Assembly (NCBI GenBank): GCA_024195585.1
Contig: SWBL01000088.1
Coordinates: forward strand, 62,001-126,000
Source: Aureobasidium sp. EXF-3400
Taxonomy: Eukaryota > Ascomycota > Dothideomycetes > Dothideales > Saccotheciaceae
Reading direction: 5' to 3'
Length of the DNA stretch: 64,000 nucleotides
The notes below the pieces were generated by a model. That model searched no databases, had not been told where the DNA came from, and saw only the letters and a list, made by a program, of their open reading frames with translations. This document shows, in pieces, positions 22,495 to 32,300 of the stretch. The position numbers and the translations under genes were made by a program. The first letter of the stretch is position 1, and each line of letters opens with the position of its first letter.

Positions 22495-24993
22495 CTACAG
22501 AGTTTTTGACTTTCTACTCCCGTTGACGTAAGCATCTGCTTCGTCTTCGCTCGCCGTGGTATCACCATCGCCGTAGTCGCGCCAATCACGCTGAGGTCCG
22601 CCATAAGGTGCTAAATCTTCCTCTTCGTCCTCTTTCTCACTTTCTGACTCTGGCTCGGCGAATAATACGCTCGTTTGCCGTGTAATCTCCTCAATGACGC
22701 TACCTCTTCTTCCAAGGTCGCGCGATTCTTCACGCTGCAGCTGCTTTACCCTCGGTCGTAACGAGTCGGGAGAAGGGCGTGCTGGTATACCTCCAAACCA
22801 TGTACTGAAGCGTCTGACAAACGATGGAGAAGGCGTTCTACGCTCCTGAGCGCGTGATCCCATCGGAGATTGATCTCTCGAACCCTTGCCACTTTGCGAT
22901 CCGTCAGGCGATTCGGAGAATAGCATATTGGGCTTGAGCTCAAATCTGTTTGAGCGTTCTCGCTCAAGCATTGACTCAAAGTCGTCGTTGCCCAAGATAC
23001 CGTGCATCTGGCTTTTCTCAATCGAGGGCGTTGGCAGAGCGTGGGGATTGGGTCGCAAATTCTTTCGCGCATCTTCGACGATTTTCTCAATCTTCATGCG
23101 ATTAGCGATGAACTTGAGTTTGGGGAAGGCGGCCTGCTGGCCATTCTGGATCATTCCTGCCAGACGTTCTTTAGATGGATCGGCCAAGATGTGCCAGAAG
23201 TCCGAAGGTTTTGATCTCGGCCAGATTGTGATTGTGCCAGAGAAGCGCTGCAACCACACCTCACTCCAATCTTGGCCCATCGGTCGTGGGAGCAGTTCCA
23301 GATGTCTGAGAACCTTGAGCCACTTGGTCAAGTCCAGCTTGAGGTACTGCTCGAGAGCAGAGCCGAGGAAGCCTCCTCTCCAGCCTCGACCGCGTCGATG
23401 GGTCACTGGTCTGCCAACACTACCGCGTGATGAAAAGAAGAAGAGGTTAATGTGAGGGTTGACTTGGGAAACAATGCTGAAGTTGACGTTGAAATGCAAG
23501 TTGAGTGCTTTAAGTGGGATATCAGTGCGTAGCGACCCATCCTTCCATTTGTGACCAAAAGCGTAAGGCTCCAGAGTGCCATCCCGCTTTTTCCTCATGA
23601 GTACCACTGGGTTGAGAACTCCAGGAACAGCGGCGGATGCAATGACAGCAGACCAGACAACACAATCAGGAGCTGTCAGGTAGTTTGCAAGAATAGTCGG
23701 TGAGTGCGGATCTGAAGGTACACACGAGACATTCAGGATGCGTCCTGTCCTCTCGAAAGCTTCGAGAAAGGTGAGAGAACCATGGCAGAACCAAGCACAA
23801 CGTCTGGCCCAGTCGACAGAATCGAAGCGAGCACCAGTCTGATACCATCGACGGGACCATACCGAGAAAGACTCTCTGCAAGCAGTGATACGGGCAGCTA
23901 ATGCAGGAACCAGCGTCAACTTGAGCTCCTCGTTTGTGCGAGTACCAAGCAAAGCAGCGACAAGGGCACCTCCTGAAGTACCAGTAATAATTGACGGCAG
24001 GAGGTCGGCGTCTAAAAGTGCTTTCGCAATACCAAAGTGGTAATATGCAAAAGTTGCTCCACCAGACAAACACAGAGCGGTTTGTCCAAAGTTTGTGCTG
24101 AGGTGCTTAACCATGGCACGCTTATCCTCCAAAGAAAGCTGGTCCGAGTCTAGCAAGAGCTTGATGCTATCCGAAGCTTCGTCGATGAACTCCTGCACGA
24201 GATTCTTGGTTCCGTAATATGTTTCCGAGTAGAGACGGGGATTCTCAAAGCCAGCAAAGTTATTTTTAACACAGGCTTCGACAAGGCCTCTGAGCTCGTC
24301 GACAGCACGCGTCCCGGGAGACATGGGAGACATGGTGGGTGGGTTGTCGACCTCTTCGTGGACCTTTGCTTTCAAGGATTGTAGGCGATGCTTGACGCGA
24401 CGGACGGTCTTGCTGTCGTAGTAGGCGTACTCATCGGTGGCCTTCCATTTGTCACTGCCCAAGTGGCCGTCAAGCTCTTCAGCGGCCTTGATCCAGTCCT
24501 GGTAGTTTGTCATGTGGCGTAGACTGGCGCGTATCTGTTCACGCTTTCCGCGCCATGAGACAAGGTGTTCATACAGGCCAATGTACAGTCGGGTGAACAA
24601 GTATGAGATTCCCAAAGCCATGATCCAGCCCAGAACGACGAATAGTAGCGGCCATTTGAGCAGACTGTATGTCCATCCTTCTCTTGTTTCATCCTTGCCT
24701 CGACGGGGAGCACGCTTCTTCTTCACGCTCTTTTGGTTTTGGCGACCTTTGACCTTCTTGCGTACAGGGGCCCAGTCATTGAGGGCTGTGAAGAATTGGG
24801 GAGGCTGGGTCGCAGGATTCAGAAGGTCGTCTTCTGAGGGAGAAGTAAAGTCGGGAGCGGCGAGGGCTTTGGCGAATTCCTGAACATCGTCTTCTCCTAT
24901 AAAATCATCGTCGAAGTCGGGCATAGTCGAGGGATCCCACGCTGCGGGGTCCCATGGTCCGGGGCCATCCGTCTGTTTGGACACGTCGGCCAT
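22495..24993 (-). CDS. Patatin-like phospholipase/triacylglycerol lipase with DUF3336-type region
   Basis: Single exon, 832 residues from the ATG at 24991-24993 (MADVSKQTDGPG). Lipid hydrolase related to fungal Tgl3/4/5 proteins that act on lipid droplets or membranes. A basic patch (KKRAPRRGKDETREGW) precedes one hydrophobic segment near residues 115-150 (PLLFVVLGWIMALGISYLF). A helical region (HMTNYQDWIKAAEELDGHLG) precedes the patatin fold, as in the DUF3336-patatin architecture. The catalytic pieces are visible: oxyanion glycines in LCLSGGATFAYYHFG, nucleophile Ser in ITGTSGGALVAALL (about 337) and the Asp of the dyad in KWKDGSLRTDIPLKALN. The tail carries EESRDLGRRGS and an acidic ESESEKEDEEED stretch. 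Divergent from FAN1 with 265 bases between start codons. Confidence 0.88.
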   Translation of the reverse strand: MADVSKQTDGPGPWDPAAWDPSTMPDFDDDFIGEDDVQEFAKALAAPDFTSPSEDDLLNPATQPPQFFTALNDWAPVRKKVKGRQNQKSVKKKRAPRRGKDETREGWTYSLLKWPLLFVVLGWIMALGISYLFTRLYIGLYEHLVSWRGKREQIRASLRHMTNYQDWIKAAEELDGHLGSDKWKATDEYAYYDSKTVRRVKHRLQSLKAKVHEEVDNPPTMSPMSPGTRAVDELRGLVEACVKNNFAGFENPRLYSETYYGTKNLVQEFIDEASDSIKLLLDSDQLSLEDKRAMVKHLSTNFGQTALCLSGGATFAYYHFGIAKALLDADLLPSIITGTSGGALVAALLGTRTNEELKLTLVPALAARITACRESFSVWSRRWYQTGARFDSVDWARRCAWFCHGSLTFLEAFERTGRILNVSCVPSDPHSPTILANYLTAPDCVVWSAVIASAAVPGVLNPVVLMRKKRDGTLEPYAFGHKWKDGSLRTDIPLKALNLHFNVNFSIVSQVNPHINLFFFSSRGSVGRPVTHRRGRGWRGGFLGSALEQYLKLDLTKWLKVLRHLELLPRPMGQDWSEVWLQRFSGTITIWPRSKPSDFWHILADPSKERLAGMIQNGQQAAFPKLKFIANRMKIEKIVEDARKNLRPNPHALPTPSIEKSQMHGILGNDDFESMLERERSNRFELKPNMLFSESPDGSQSGKGSRDQSPMGSRAQERRTPSPSFVRRFSTWFGGIPARPSPDSLRPRVKQLQREESRDLGRRGSVIEEITRQTSVLFAEPESESEKEDEEEDLAPYGGPQRDWRDYGDGDTTASEDEADAYVNGSRKSKTL

Positions 24994-25258
24994 GGCGCAA
25001 ATAGATTGGAGGCTCTTTCTGTCACGAGACAAAGCTGCTTCGGCTCAGCTGCATGCTCGCGAGGAAGGTGCGACTGTAGGAGAGCATTGGGGAACGGGAA
25101 GCATATTCCAGGGAAGGCGTTGCGTCACTCTATTGCTTTCGGCCCGCACCGCTAGCTTCGCCGCGTTATCTTATCTTATCCGATCTGTCGCGTGCGCTAC
25201 ATCAAGGTCGCCATCGCCGTCGCCTCGCCGCCTCGCGTTGGTCTTCGAGCAGACAACA
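24994..25258. promoter_or_regulatory. Compact divergent promoter (patatin-like lipase / FAN1)
   Basis: 265 bases separate the two start codons. The FAN1 frame is open through the whole interval, with an in-frame ATG at 24992-24994 that overlaps the lipase ATG on the other strand, so a longer FAN1 start cannot be excluded. The predicted extra 89 residues are of promoter-like composition. Confidence 0.4.
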
Positions 25259-27706
25259 ATGCTGCGTGACAGCGGCCTGTCTAAGCACAATGCCATGGCC
25301 AATCGCAAAGCAGCTGCTGCTACCGTCAGTGATGAGGCGAAGCGACCTGCCAAGAGGGTGAAACAGGAACCTGCTCCAGATGCAGAATCGCTAGACGACA
25401 TCGAACTCGCTTCTGCCGACCATGAACAGCACAAAGCAACCGATCTCGAGACCGCTCTCCCTCCCATAGATACCGATAAAGACGCCATCAAAGCCTACGA
25501 AGCCGATCGTGCCGCAGAGTACTCCGAGTCCCAGAAAGATCAGCCGAAATGGATACCCGGCCAGCGTTCAATCTATGTCGACGCCTTCAACCTTGCTCTG
25601 GACACTGTCCTCGAAGATGAGAGTCATCTGTTCGATGACGCTGAAAAGAAGGTCTTTGATACTTGGCGTGAGCTGAACTACGAGGCTCAATATCTCTACG
25701 TCCGTCTGTTCTTACGCAAGACGTCGGCCTGGCATCGCATTAATCGTCTTGGCTACCACAGCGATATTTCCGATCTTCCAAGAGCTGTCGATACATTACA
25801 GGTCTCCTTCGATCTTCCGCCGCCCACCGTAGAATCGCTACCTGTGCCTCGTGACTTCGACCAACCCGAGGACACTAGACTGGGCAATTCCTTCACCTTC
25901 GCTGACAAGTCTGAAGAACACATCACCACGTTAGAGGAAGCTTCCTCACTTCTTCTCCTAGATGAGCTGAAGTCGCTTGCCAAAGACGCCAAGGTCCAAG
26001 GCAAGACGAAAAGAGAGTTGCTGAAAGCCTTGACCAAGGCAAGCGGAAAACAAGCTGGCCTAGGTTGGTCTTCGCTCAAACGCTCCGACACAGAGGACTC
26101 GGTTTTATCTGTAGCCGACGACGATGATAGTCGAGAAGGTACCCCTCTACAAAATCGTGATACGCATTTTCTTGAGAAGATCATGGCAGAGACAGGTCCT
26201 TGTGTTCGGCTCTCAGATCCTGCACGAAGGCTGTTCGAACGTGTTCACCTGGTCTTCTACCGTTCCACTATGTGGACCGAGAAGTCTTTGACAACCATCA
26301 TACTTGCTAAGATTTCACGCTTGAACTTTCCAGACTATCTTGTGTGTCGTTCGTCCAACATCTTTGCATCCAGACCCATGCTGCTCGAGTTTGAGGCTTC
26401 GCTGAGAATACAGTTCTATCTCGACAGTGTGCTTGAATTTGGCGGTACACCAAGCAAAGAGAATTTGGATACGATACTTGATCTCTGTGATCAGATTCTC
26501 CCGCGGTGGAGAGAAATACTGCAAGAAGAACAACAAAAAGAAGACAGCATTTACATGACAGGTGAGGGTGCATACTTGCGACGCCTGTCTCCCGCCTGGG
26601 TCTATACTCGTATCATCCACAAAGGTGCATACATTATGGGCAAGTTCAAGGACCATCAGCGCGAATACGAGACCCTGGAAGAGCTACTCAAGCAGAAACT
26701 CTTCCACACTTCCAGACGGGGTGACTGGTACCAAAGAAAGGCTCTTTTGGAAGAACATTACATGCATGCTCTGATGCCTGCTCAGGGCCGTGGAGAAGAG
26801 GCTCAAAAGAAACACTGGAAACGAATCTCTCTCCAAACCTGCGAGGAAGGTCTCCAAGACCGTCTCGTACACCTAATGTACCATCATGACCTTCAGAAAC
26901 GAGTCATGAAGCTGGAGAAGGCCCTTCGTGTGCCGATGCGAGAGCAACATGATTTCAGCCATGTTCGACTGGCAAAACCTGTGGAACGCAATTTCTACGG
27001 CACTAGGATACAACGACCTGAACAAGCAAACGAGACGAGAAGGGGAGGCAAAACCATCTGGATAGATCCTGGGGAAAACGAGAACGAAGGCGAGTGCTCG
27101 GTGGAAGCAATGTGTCTGTCGCAATATCGCTCCCTCGGCTACAAAGGATACCATGCTGAAGGTGGCATCGTACGGACACTGTTCGCTTACCTGTTCTTCG
27201 ACGTACTCTTCGTTTACATTCCGGATGTGTTTCAGACACCTTACCAGACATGTCCTTTGGATCTTCACACCGATGCATTCTATCCCTCTCGAATATCCGA
27301 AATCAACCAACGTCTGAACGAAATCAACAACGGAGAGGCGCGGAATCTGATCCAGCGAGTGTGGGATGACCATCACGAGAAGAACACCTGCGTCGTGGGG
27401 TTGAGTTGGTCTTATGAGCTGGAAGACCTCTTATCCATAGCCAATTGCTTCCCTCCTGCAGCTCTGAGTACCGTTTGCAAAGTCATGGCGCAAGAATACG
27501 GACAGAGAGGAGGCGGTGTGCCTGACCTCTTCCTATGGAAAGAGAATGTTGACGCAAAAGGAGGAGAGGTCATGTTTGCCGAAGTGAAAAGTGAGAATGA
27601 TCGTTTGAGCGACACACAACGCCTGTGGATAGACGTGCTCACTGGTGCGGGTGTCACGGTGGAGTTGTGCAACGCTGTAGCCAAGGAAGTAAAAGTGGTT
27701 GGTTAG
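25259..27706 (+). CDS. FAN1: Fanconi-associated nuclease 1 homologue (VRR-NUC)
   Basis: Single exon, 815 residues from the ATG at 25259 (acaacaATGc). FAN1 is a structure-specific 5' nuclease for interstrand crosslink repair. The N-terminus has a basic NLS-like stretch (EAKRPAKRVKQEP). Residues near 230-260 resemble a SAP-type DNA-binding motif (LLLDELKSLAKDAKVQGKT through LLKALTK). A helical TPR-like middle includes YETLEELLKQKLFHTSRRGDW and RKALLEEHYMHAL. The C-terminal VRR-NUC nuclease has EGGIVRTLFAYLFFDVLF, then GGVPDLFLW (about 754) and FAEVKSENDRLSDTQRLWID (about 773-792), giving the PD-xn-ExK catalytic set. No UBZ zinc finger is seen. Start chosen for context and because upstream sequence is needed as promoter. 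Confidence 0.93.
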   Translation: MLRDSGLSKHNAMANRKAAAATVSDEAKRPAKRVKQEPAPDAESLDDIELASADHEQHKATDLETALPPIDTDKDAIKAYEADRAAEYSESQKDQPKWIPGQRSIYVDAFNLALDTVLEDESHLFDDAEKKVFDTWRELNYEAQYLYVRLFLRKTSAWHRINRLGYHSDISDLPRAVDTLQVSFDLPPPTVESLPVPRDFDQPEDTRLGNSFTFADKSEEHITTLEEASSLLLLDELKSLAKDAKVQGKTKRELLKALTKASGKQAGLGWSSLKRSDTEDSVLSVADDDDSREGTPLQNRDTHFLEKIMAETGPCVRLSDPARRLFERVHLVFYRSTMWTEKSLTTIILAKISRLNFPDYLVCRSSNIFASRPMLLEFEASLRIQFYLDSVLEFGGTPSKENLDTILDLCDQILPRWREILQEEQQKEDSIYMTGEGAYLRRLSPAWVYTRIIHKGAYIMGKFKDHQREYETLEELLKQKLFHTSRRGDWYQRKALLEEHYMHALMPAQGRGEEAQKKHWKRISLQTCEEGLQDRLVHLMYHHDLQKRVMKLEKALRVPMREQHDFSHVRLAKPVERNFYGTRIQRPEQANETRRGGKTIWIDPGENENEGECSVEAMCLSQYRSLGYKGYHAEGGIVRTLFAYLFFDVLFVYIPDVFQTPYQTCPLDLHTDAFYPSRISEINQRLNEINNGEARNLIQRVWDDHHEKNTCVVGLSWSYELEDLLSIANCFPPAALSTVCKVMAQEYGQRGGGVPDLFLWKENVDAKGGEVMFAEVKSENDRLSDTQRLWIDVLTGAGVTVELCNAVAKEVKVVG

Positions 27707-29368
27707 CTGAGACCTCATGACTTGAATGAATTGTACCGACTTTCAGAGACATCTTCCTACGACACATCTTTCCTTTCTTATGGTGCTGCTAACGAACTCA
27801 ACCAACTTTGCCGAGTCTCCACTGCCAACATCCTACTGAAGGAAGCGGCACGATGAAACTGCTCCTCTACAAAAAGGCAACAATGACTCGATGCTTTGCT
27901 GCATCTTCATCATGTATGCATGTCAATTTACAGCATTGTTCCACGGGATGGACTCGAGAGAGAAAACCAGAAACTCGGATACAGGGTTGTACCAGCGACC
28001 ATGCGAGAGAGGTCGCGAGTCGCGAGTCGCGCGGGCGATCTGCATCTCGCGTGTGAGAGAGAGATCAGCGCGACCATGATGTCTTGTGTGGCTGCCGTGA
28101 GGCGCAGCGCTGCCCACTTCGAGGGCAGGCTTTTCACTGCTTCGCTAAGCGCCTTGCAAGTCCACCCGCCAAACCCGCAACTCATTTCGGCATACCGAAA
28201 CTCAAAGTCCAAGACTTCAGCTGCTCTTCGACGTGTTCGACATTTTTGACAACTTGGAATCGTCCAGCATGAACCACCCATCCGCATTCAATCAAACACG
28301 CTTGTATACTACTGCAGGTCCTCCCGCGGATGCAAATGCATAAATGAGGGCATCGCGATGCTCTTCGATGCTTGTTATGCTCTACCTCGTCACGATTTCC
28401 AGGGCAGCCCTATATTGATTGACCCGTGTGGAGTTGAAGGTTGTCAATCGAAAAAGCTTCTGATGTCATGTTTTGCGTGTCGCGAGAAAGAGAGCAATCT
28501 GAGACAAACTGCTGTTCAGCGTTCCAACGGCTCAGCCAGCGTGTCGGGGTCTCTACCGAAACTCTAGTAGCTGATACTCGCAGCTTCAGACGACAACCAC
28601 TGCAATGAAAAAACTCCCCGAAAGGACGCGACGCGAACGGCTGGGCGACAGTTCGTACTGCCATGTTACTCAAGGAACCTTCTCGAGCTCTCTCCAGCTT
28701 CATGCATCATAGCTCCAGTCCGAGACCCTGGTCGGGATGCAGTGCTGCCGTTGTTGCAGGGATGAGTATGCGTAACAGACGTCACCCGCCATCGACGCGC
28801 GCCAATCATTTCAACATCCACGCTTACACTTGCTGTCTTTACCTGAGACTGTTGACAGGTCGCGGTTGCGGTACTGCTGCCGCCTGTAAGTCTTTCTCCG
28901 TATCGATCTCTCGTGTTGCACAAAATCCTGTATCGAGCCGATGAGCCGGCATTCTCTGATGGCCTCGACGCTGCCAAAGCTCCCTCGAGGCCCCCGATCC
29001 TCGCCTGCAGCCACTAATGGACCGCCCCGTCTTCTCCGCATCGTCGATACAGCTACCGTGCAGCCACTGCTCTCCAGCCGTCACTCCATATTTTCGTGGC
29101 TGTGACGTTGATTTGCAGCTCGAGAGCAGGGCCAACCGACCTCTCACCAGCCGCAAAACCTGCTAATGCCACCGTGAGGCGCTACCTACCTGGCCTTTTG
29201 CTACGTCACGAGCTTCCTGGACAGTACCTTGCCAGCCTACAGGAGTGCTAGCTTGCTCCGTGCTCGAGGTAGGTCCTTTATATGTTTTGCAAGCTCCCTT
29301 CCCTCGTCTCAATTCCTCTATCAATTTTCTCCCCCCATTCCCCCCAATAACTTAATCACAATTGTTGT
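27707..29368. other. Long intergenic/promoter region upstream of the DUF3659 protein
   Basis: 1.66 kb with no convincing gene. A small tandem of gtcgcga occurs at 28012-28033. The last 80 bases (about 29286-29350) are strongly pyrimidine-rich (tcccttccctcgtctc, tctccccccattcccccc), which is common just upstream of highly expressed fungal genes. Confidence 0.45.
29286..29350 (+). promoter_or_regulatory. Pyrimidine-rich tract before the DUF3659 gene
   Basis: A C/T-rich tract immediately upstream of the ATG at 29369. In filamentous fungi such tracts often sit at the transcription start of strongly expressed genes. No TATA box is clear nearby. Confidence 0.45.
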
Positions 29369-32300
29369 ATGACCAACAATTCATCTTCCTCCTCTTACGC
29401 CTACTACTCCTTTCCTCCAACACCAAACAGAGCTTCATCCCCCGCAAGCTCTAAGTCTAATTCTCCTACCCCCAAAACAACCCGTACTTTGAGAAATATG
29501 GCTCCTTCTCCGGCTGCAGGCAAGGCCACTGGTGGCGCTCCCAAGACTCCCACCAAGTTGGGAAGAAAGCCCCAAAGCTCAACTCCCCAGCCTCCCAAAC
29601 TCGGACAGCAGGCCGCTTCAGGCGCAAGAAAAGCATCCGCCCCCGAGGGTGCTAAGAAGCCCGAAGTTCCTCAAACGTCTGAGAAGCCAGAAGTCGGTGA
29701 TGTGCAAGAAAAAGCCGGCGAGGCCGCGCAAGGTGCACAAGACAAGGCTGGCAAGACTGCTGAAGACGCCAAGAGCAAGGCCGAGGGCGTTTCTGAAGAG
29801 CCCAGCAAGGTCGAGATGAAGGACGACACCGAAGCCGCATCCACCCAGGCTGGTGATGATGAGGACGAGGATGACGACGAAGGCCCTCTGAGCAAGGTCT
29901 CCCAGGCTGGAGACAACGCCAAGGGCCAGCTCGAGGAGCAAGCTCCTCAACCAATTGACGACTCTAACGACAACGACACTGCCGCTGGCGCAGCTGATGA
30001 TGACGACACCGAAGACACAGAGGATACCGCCGACGACGACAAGACTGTCAAGGCTGGTGACGAAGCCGATGATAACGACGACACTGTTGATGATGCTCAA
30101 GACACTACCGGCAAGGTAGCCGACGACGCCCAAAAGACTGGCAAGCAATCTGGTGGTAACCTTCTCAAGGGTGCCAAGGGTCTCGCTGGCAAGGCTTCTG
30201 GCCTCGCTGGAAAGGCTGCTCAGGACCCCAAGAAGGCCGCACAGGACGCCCCCAAGGACGCTCAAGATACCGCAGAAGATGTCAAGGATACCGCCGAAGA
30301 CACTGCTGAGGATGCTTCCGAGAACGTCCAAGATACCGCCGACGATGCCAAGAAGGTTGCAGGTGATGCTACCGACGAGGCTGGCGATGCTGCCGAAGAC
30401 GTCAAGGACTCCGCTGAGGATGCTGCCGAAGACGCTGAGGACACTGTCGAGGATGCTGCCGGTGACGCTACCGAGAAGGCTGGTGAAGTCGCCGAAGACG
30501 CCGAAGACACCGCTGGTGACGTCGCCGACCAGGCTAAGGACACTGCCGAAGACGCTACCGAGGACGCTCAAGACACCGCTGAGGATGCTACTGAGCAAGT
30601 CAAGGGCACTGCCGACGACGCAACTGAGCAGGCCGAGGGCACTGCTGAGGAGGCCAAGGGCACCGCCGAAGACGCCACCGAAGATGCTCAAGACAACGCT
30701 GAGGACTCTGCCGAGCAGGCCAAGGGTACCGCAGAGGATGCTACCGACAAGGCTGGCGAGTCTGCTGAAGGTGTCGAGGACAAGGCCGGCGAGACTGCCG
30801 AGGGCGTTGAGGACTCCGCTGAGGGCGCCAAAGACTCAGCCGAGGACGCTGCCGATGCCGATGTTCCCGAGATCGACGACATCAACGACCTCCCTGTAGA
30901 CCTCTCTGTGCTCAAGGGCCTCGAGGTCACTGAAGATGGTATGGTCAACGACCAAGACGGCAACCCCATCGGCAAGCTTGCTGAGGGTGACGCCGAGGAT
31001 CTTGCTGGTTACCCAATCGGTGATGATGGCGAGATCCTTGACGACGATGGCGATCTTGTCGGACGCTGCGAGCTTCTTCCCGAACAGGTCAAGAAGCAGA
31101 TGGCCGACCTCAAGAGCAAGGGTGAACTCCCCAAGGGCGCCGAGAAGTTTGTTGACCTCCCCGAAGACGAGGATGCCGATGAGAACGACGACTCCGACAA
31201 GCCCAACTTCAGCATCTTCAAGGGCCTTTCCTGCGACCCCACTGGCAACATCTTCAACGAGGATGGTGACACTATCGGTCAGGTTACCGACGGCAACCCT
31301 GAGGAGCTCATGAACGCCACTCTCAACGAGTACGGCGAGTTCATTGACGAGGATGGCAATGTCATTGGCCACGCCGACATCCACCCCGATGCTCCTGAGG
31401 ACATTCAAGAGCAGATCCAGCAGGCTGCTGATGACGCCAAGGATGCTGCCGCTGACAACGCCGACGCCGCTGACAAGGTCGACAAGGCTGCCGACAACGT
31501 CGAAGACGCTGCTGATGATGTCAAGGATGCCGCTCAAGACATTGAGGACGAGCTCCCTGGCATCGAGGCTCTTCAGGGCAGAGAACTCAACGACGCTGGT
31601 GAGGTTGTTGACGACCAAGGCGAGGTTCTTGGCCAGATCGACGACGAGTCTCTCAAGGAGAAGCTCGAGTCTGGTGAACTCAAGGCCGAAGACCTCAAGA
31701 TCAACGAGGAGGGCGAAGTCGTTGACGCTGACGACAACGTTCTCGGCAAGGTCGGTCTCGCTGAGGGTGCTGCCGAGAAGCTCGGTGGTTCTCTTCCTTC
31801 TCTCGACCTTCGCATTCTTGATGGCAGAAAGGTCAACAAGAAGGGCAAGGTTCTTGATGATGAAGGTGAGCAGATCGGCGAGCTTGCTGAGGGCGACCCC
31901 AAGGAGTGTGCCGGCAAGAAGATCAACGACAAGGGTGAGGTTCTTGACCAGAACGGCAAGGTCATTGGCAAAGTCTCCGTCACTCCCGGCGAGGCTGCCG
32001 AGGAGGCCACCAAGGAACTTCAGACCGAGCTCGGCGAGAACGTTCCTGAAGAGGAGCAGGAGGGTGAGGATGAGGAGCAAGCCGACGATGAAGAAGAGGC
32101 TCAAGGTCCTCAATTCAAGATCCCCGACCTCGACGTCCTCGAAGGTCTCAAGGTCAACAAGAAGGGCAAGGTCCTCAACGAAGACGGCGAGGAGATTGGC
32201 GAACTCACCTCTGGCGAGCTCAGCGAATGCGCTGGCAAGAAGATCAACGAGAAGGGCGAGGTCCTCGACGCTGACGGCAACACCATTGGCCGTGTCAAGG

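Noticed and set aside
24977..25258. N-terminal extension of FAN1 reaching into the lipase start
   Set aside because: The only upstream ATG overlaps the lipase ATG on the other strand, the extension has promoter-like composition, and the ATG at 25259 has an excellent context.
28012..28033. Short gtcgcga tandem as a possible regulatory array
   Set aside because: Only three imperfect units; not distinguishable from local GC-rich slippage.
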